From positions 1 through 6,688 of the forward strand of contig WLQA01000043.1 of assembly GCA_009698515.1 (NCBI GenBank): a stretch of DNA of 6,688 bases. The letters are read 5' to 3'. The position numbers were made by a program, and so were the translations under genes. How positions within the stretch are numbered: position 1 is the stretch's first letter; every line of letters begins with the position of its first letter. Shown piece after piece: positions 5,030 to 6,688 of the stretch. The DNA is from Actinomycetota bacterium (GTDB lineage Bacteria > Actinomycetota > Actinomycetes > Nanopelagicales > Nanopelagicaceae). The notes under the pieces were generated by a model. That model ran no database searches. It was not told the DNA's origin and saw only the letters and a list, made by a program, of their open reading frames with translations.

Positions 5030-6070
5030 ATGTTAGCCAAAGGTTACGCAGTTAAAGCCGCTAAAGCACCGCTTGAAACTTTTGTCTTTGAACGTCGCCA
5101 GATGCGCAAACATGATGTTGAACTAGAAATTGCATATGCCGGCATTTGTCACTCCGATATTCATCAGGCCCGCGAAGAATGGGGTCCAGCAATATTTCCT
5201 ATGGTGCCAGGTCATGAGATTGTAGGAAAAGTTACAGCGATTGCTGATGGAGTTACGAAATTTAAAGTTGGAGATCTAATTGGCGTTGGCGTTTTTATAG
5301 ATTCATGCCGCAATTGTGAAAGTTGCAAAAAAGGCCTCGAGCAATACTGCGTTGAAGGTATGACTGGCACTTACAACACCTACGAGCGGGATGGTAAAAC
5401 CGTTGCAATGGGTGGTTACTCAGATAAATTCGTAATCAACGAAGAGTACGCAGTACATGTGCCGCAGAATCTAGATCTAGCTGGAGTTGCACCGCTCATG
5501 TGCGCTGGCATTACTTTGTACTCACCACTTAAAAACTGGAAGGCTGGACCTGGCAAAAAAGTTGGAATTATCGGTTTAGGTGGATTGGGCCATATGGGAG
5601 TCAAGTTCGCATCTGCGTTAGGGGCCGAAACTACTGTTTTTTCTCACTCTCCAAGTAAAGAGGCAGATGCAAAAAAGATGGGTGCTCACCATTTCGTTTC
5701 TACTAAAGATGTCAATAACCTTAAAAAACTAGAAAAACAATATGATTTATTACTTAATACAGTTTCAGCAGATATTGATTTAGAACCTTATTTACAGATG
5801 TTAAAACTTGATGGCACATTAGTAGTTATTGGTTTGCCTGGAAAACCTTACGCAATTAACGCTGGCACATTACTTGGTCAACGTAGATCTCTAGCAGGAT
5901 CAATGATCGGCGGAATAGCCCAATTACAAGAAATGCTTAATTTTTGTGGCGAAAAATCAATCGTTTCAGATGTTGAGGTTATCAAAGCAGATTACATAAA
6001 CACTGCCTATGACCGAACAGTGGCAAGTGATGTCAAATACCGCTTTGTGATTGACGCTAAAACCTTCTAA
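5030..6070 (+). CDS. Zinc-dependent NAD(P) alcohol dehydrogenase (YahK/CAD-like)
   Basis: A 346-residue medium-chain dehydrogenase/reductase interconverting alcohols and aldehydes in the cytoplasm. Catalytic zinc ligands are C40 (GICHSD), H62-E63 (VPGHE) and C158 (APLMCAGIT). Structural zinc ligands are C93, C96, C99 and C107. The Rossmann motif is GLGGLG (182-187). It is followed at the end of the second strand by S205-H-S207-P-S-K210, a pattern that in the cinnamyl-alcohol dehydrogenase/YahK subgroup binds the 2'-phosphate, so NADPH preference is likely (inference). The GHEIVG, CRNCxxCKKG and GGYSDKFV blocks all place it in that subgroup, often broad-range aldehyde reductases. The ATG at 5030 follows a strong AAGGAG. 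It lies 12 bases after tdk and is probably the last gene of the apt-tdk-adh transcript. A functional tie to nucleoside salvage is not obvious; detoxifying aldehydes is one possibility. Its stop overlaps the convergent DUF554 gene by 4 bases. Confidence 0.95.
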   Translation: MLAKGYAVKAAKAPLETFVFERRQMRKHDVELEIAYAGICHSDIHQAREEWGPAIFPMVPGHEIVGKVTAIADGVTKFKVGDLIGVGVFIDSCRNCESCKKGLEQYCVEGMTGTYNTYERDGKTVAMGGYSDKFVINEEYAVHVPQNLDLAGVAPLMCAGITLYSPLKNWKAGPGKKVGIIGLGGLGHMGVKFASALGAETTVFSHSPSKEADAKKMGAHHFVSTKDVNNLKKLEKQYDLLLNTVSADIDLEPYLQMLKLDGTLVVIGLPGKPYAINAGTLLGQRRSLAGSMIGGIAQLQEMLNFCGEKSIVSDVEVIKADYINTAYDRTVASDVKYRFVIDAKTF

Positions 6071-6688
6071 AACTGATGAGCTAGTAAAGCAAGTAATGGT
6101 GCTAATGCAATTGCGGGAAGTAAGTTACCAACCGCGATCTGTTTAATTTTGAGTAATCGCAAAGCGATGCCCAATAATAAAATGCCTCCAACTGCTGTCA
6201 TGGCTAATATCTGATAACTGGCGAGAATCGCGCCTAAAAATAAACCAATTGCTGTCCAGAAAAATTGGTAAATTCCAACCGGAATTGCAGAGGCAGCAAC
6301 TCCCCAACCTAGAGTTGCGGCAAATGCCATCGCAGCAAAAAAATCGAGCGTACTTTTTAATATTAATTGATCAATTCCGGTGTTCATGCCGTCGCTGATA
6401 CTTCCTAGAATTGCCAGCGGGCCAATAGCGAAAATTAAAGAGGCTGATACAAACCCTTCCACAAAATTGGACTCGCCTTTATGAGCGAATTTATTTCTTA
6501 ATTTTGTTCCAAAATTCTCTAATCTATCTTCGATTCGCATTGTATTTCCGATTAGTGCCCCAAGCAACAATGAAAATACAACAACTAACATCGTTGCGCC
6601 TTTAGGAAGTTGATCTACTAAATCCCTATTCCAATAAGCTGAAATAGCATCTGCTGCTGAAATAAATGTCACGCAACCAAGTACCTGA
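6067..6688 (-). CDS. DUF554 family membrane protein, N-terminus outside the window
   Basis: The visible 206 codons encode an integral membrane protein of the DUF554 family (YdfK/YqgA-like), whose transported substrate, if any, is unknown. Diagnostic blocks are LLGALIGNTMRIEDRLENFG, GFVSASLIFAIGPLAILGSI followed by SDG, LDFFAAMAFAATLGWGVAASA and IPVGIYQ. About six hydrophobic segments are visible, starting at TMLVVVFSLLLGALIG, then FVSASLIFAIGPLAIL, the FFAAMAF region, FFWTAIGLFLGAILA, MTAVGGILLLGIALRLL and the extreme C-terminus. A GTG at 6672 could serve as a start, but the frame stays open to the right edge, reading QVLGC directly before it, and family members are about 230 residues with one more N-terminal helix. 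The true start is therefore probably some 25-30 codons beyond the window. The stop (TAG at 6069-6067) overlaps the alcohol dehydrogenase stop, tail to tail. Confidence 0.85.
   Translation of the reverse strand, partial: QVLGCVTFISAADAISAYWNRDLVDQLPKGATMLVVVFSLLLGALIGNTMRIEDRLENFGTKLRNKFAHKGESNFVEGFVSASLIFAIGPLAILGSISDGMNTGIDQLILKSTLDFFAAMAFAATLGWGVAASAIPVGIYQFFWTAIGLFLGAILASYQILAMTAVGGILLLGIALRLLKIKQIAVGNLLPAIALAPLLALLAHQF

Noticed and set aside
1..6688. CRISPR array, insertion sequence, toxin-antitoxin or defence system
   Set aside because: No regular direct repeats, transposase, terminal inverted repeats or small paired genes were seen; nearly every base belongs to a recognised gene.

Overview
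The window looks like a piece of a streamlined, AT-rich actinobacterial chromosome, most likely a freshwater planktonic lineage such as the Nanopelagicales (acI). Two things point that way. The minus-strand trio at 1-1331 (SCO1664-family, DUF3090 and MSMEG_4193-type histidine phosphatase) is a near-exclusive actinobacterial gene cluster. The thymidine kinase carries GTMDSGKST and CWCGARATHNAR, the form I recall from actinobacterial enzymes. The base composition is nevertheless low in G+C, and gaps between genes are zero to about 70 bases. The species assignment is inference.

Layout. Positions 1-1331 form a tightly coupled minus-strand operon: histidine phosphatase, then DUF3090 (8-base overlap), then the N-terminus of an SCO1664-family protein that runs off the left edge. 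A 49-base divergent spacer separates it from a plus-strand aldo/keto reductase (1381-2319). The stop codon of that gene directly abuts the stop of a convergent M20-family metallopeptidase (2320-3639, minus). A 70-base spacer leads to a tRNA-Leu(GAG) at 3710-3793. Then comes a plus-strand run: adenine phosphoribosyltransferase (apt), thymidine kinase (tdk) and a zinc-dependent alcohol dehydrogenase. The last gene overlaps by 4 bases a convergent DUF554 membrane protein that runs off the right edge.

How the genes work together. apt and tdk are 4 bases apart and both salvage nucleic-acid building blocks (adenine and thymidine), which fits a small-genome organism that recycles DNA from its surroundings. 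The alcohol dehydrogenase follows tdk after 12 bases with a strong ribosome binding site, so it is probably co-transcribed, without an obvious metabolic link. The phosphatase/DUF3090/SCO1664 trio lies upstream of the mycothiol gene mshC in many actinobacteria; its exact biochemistry is unknown.

Expression signals. Only two genes have a recognisable Shine-Dalgarno. Three others (phosphatase, aldo/keto reductase, apt) have a TANNNT -10-like hexamer ending 6-7 bases before the start codon, the geometry expected for leaderless mRNAs. No mobile element, CRISPR array, toxin-antitoxin or defence locus is visible. I do not see a new multi-gene system; the most notable points are the leaderless architecture, the apt start choice and the uncharacterised actinobacterial trio.
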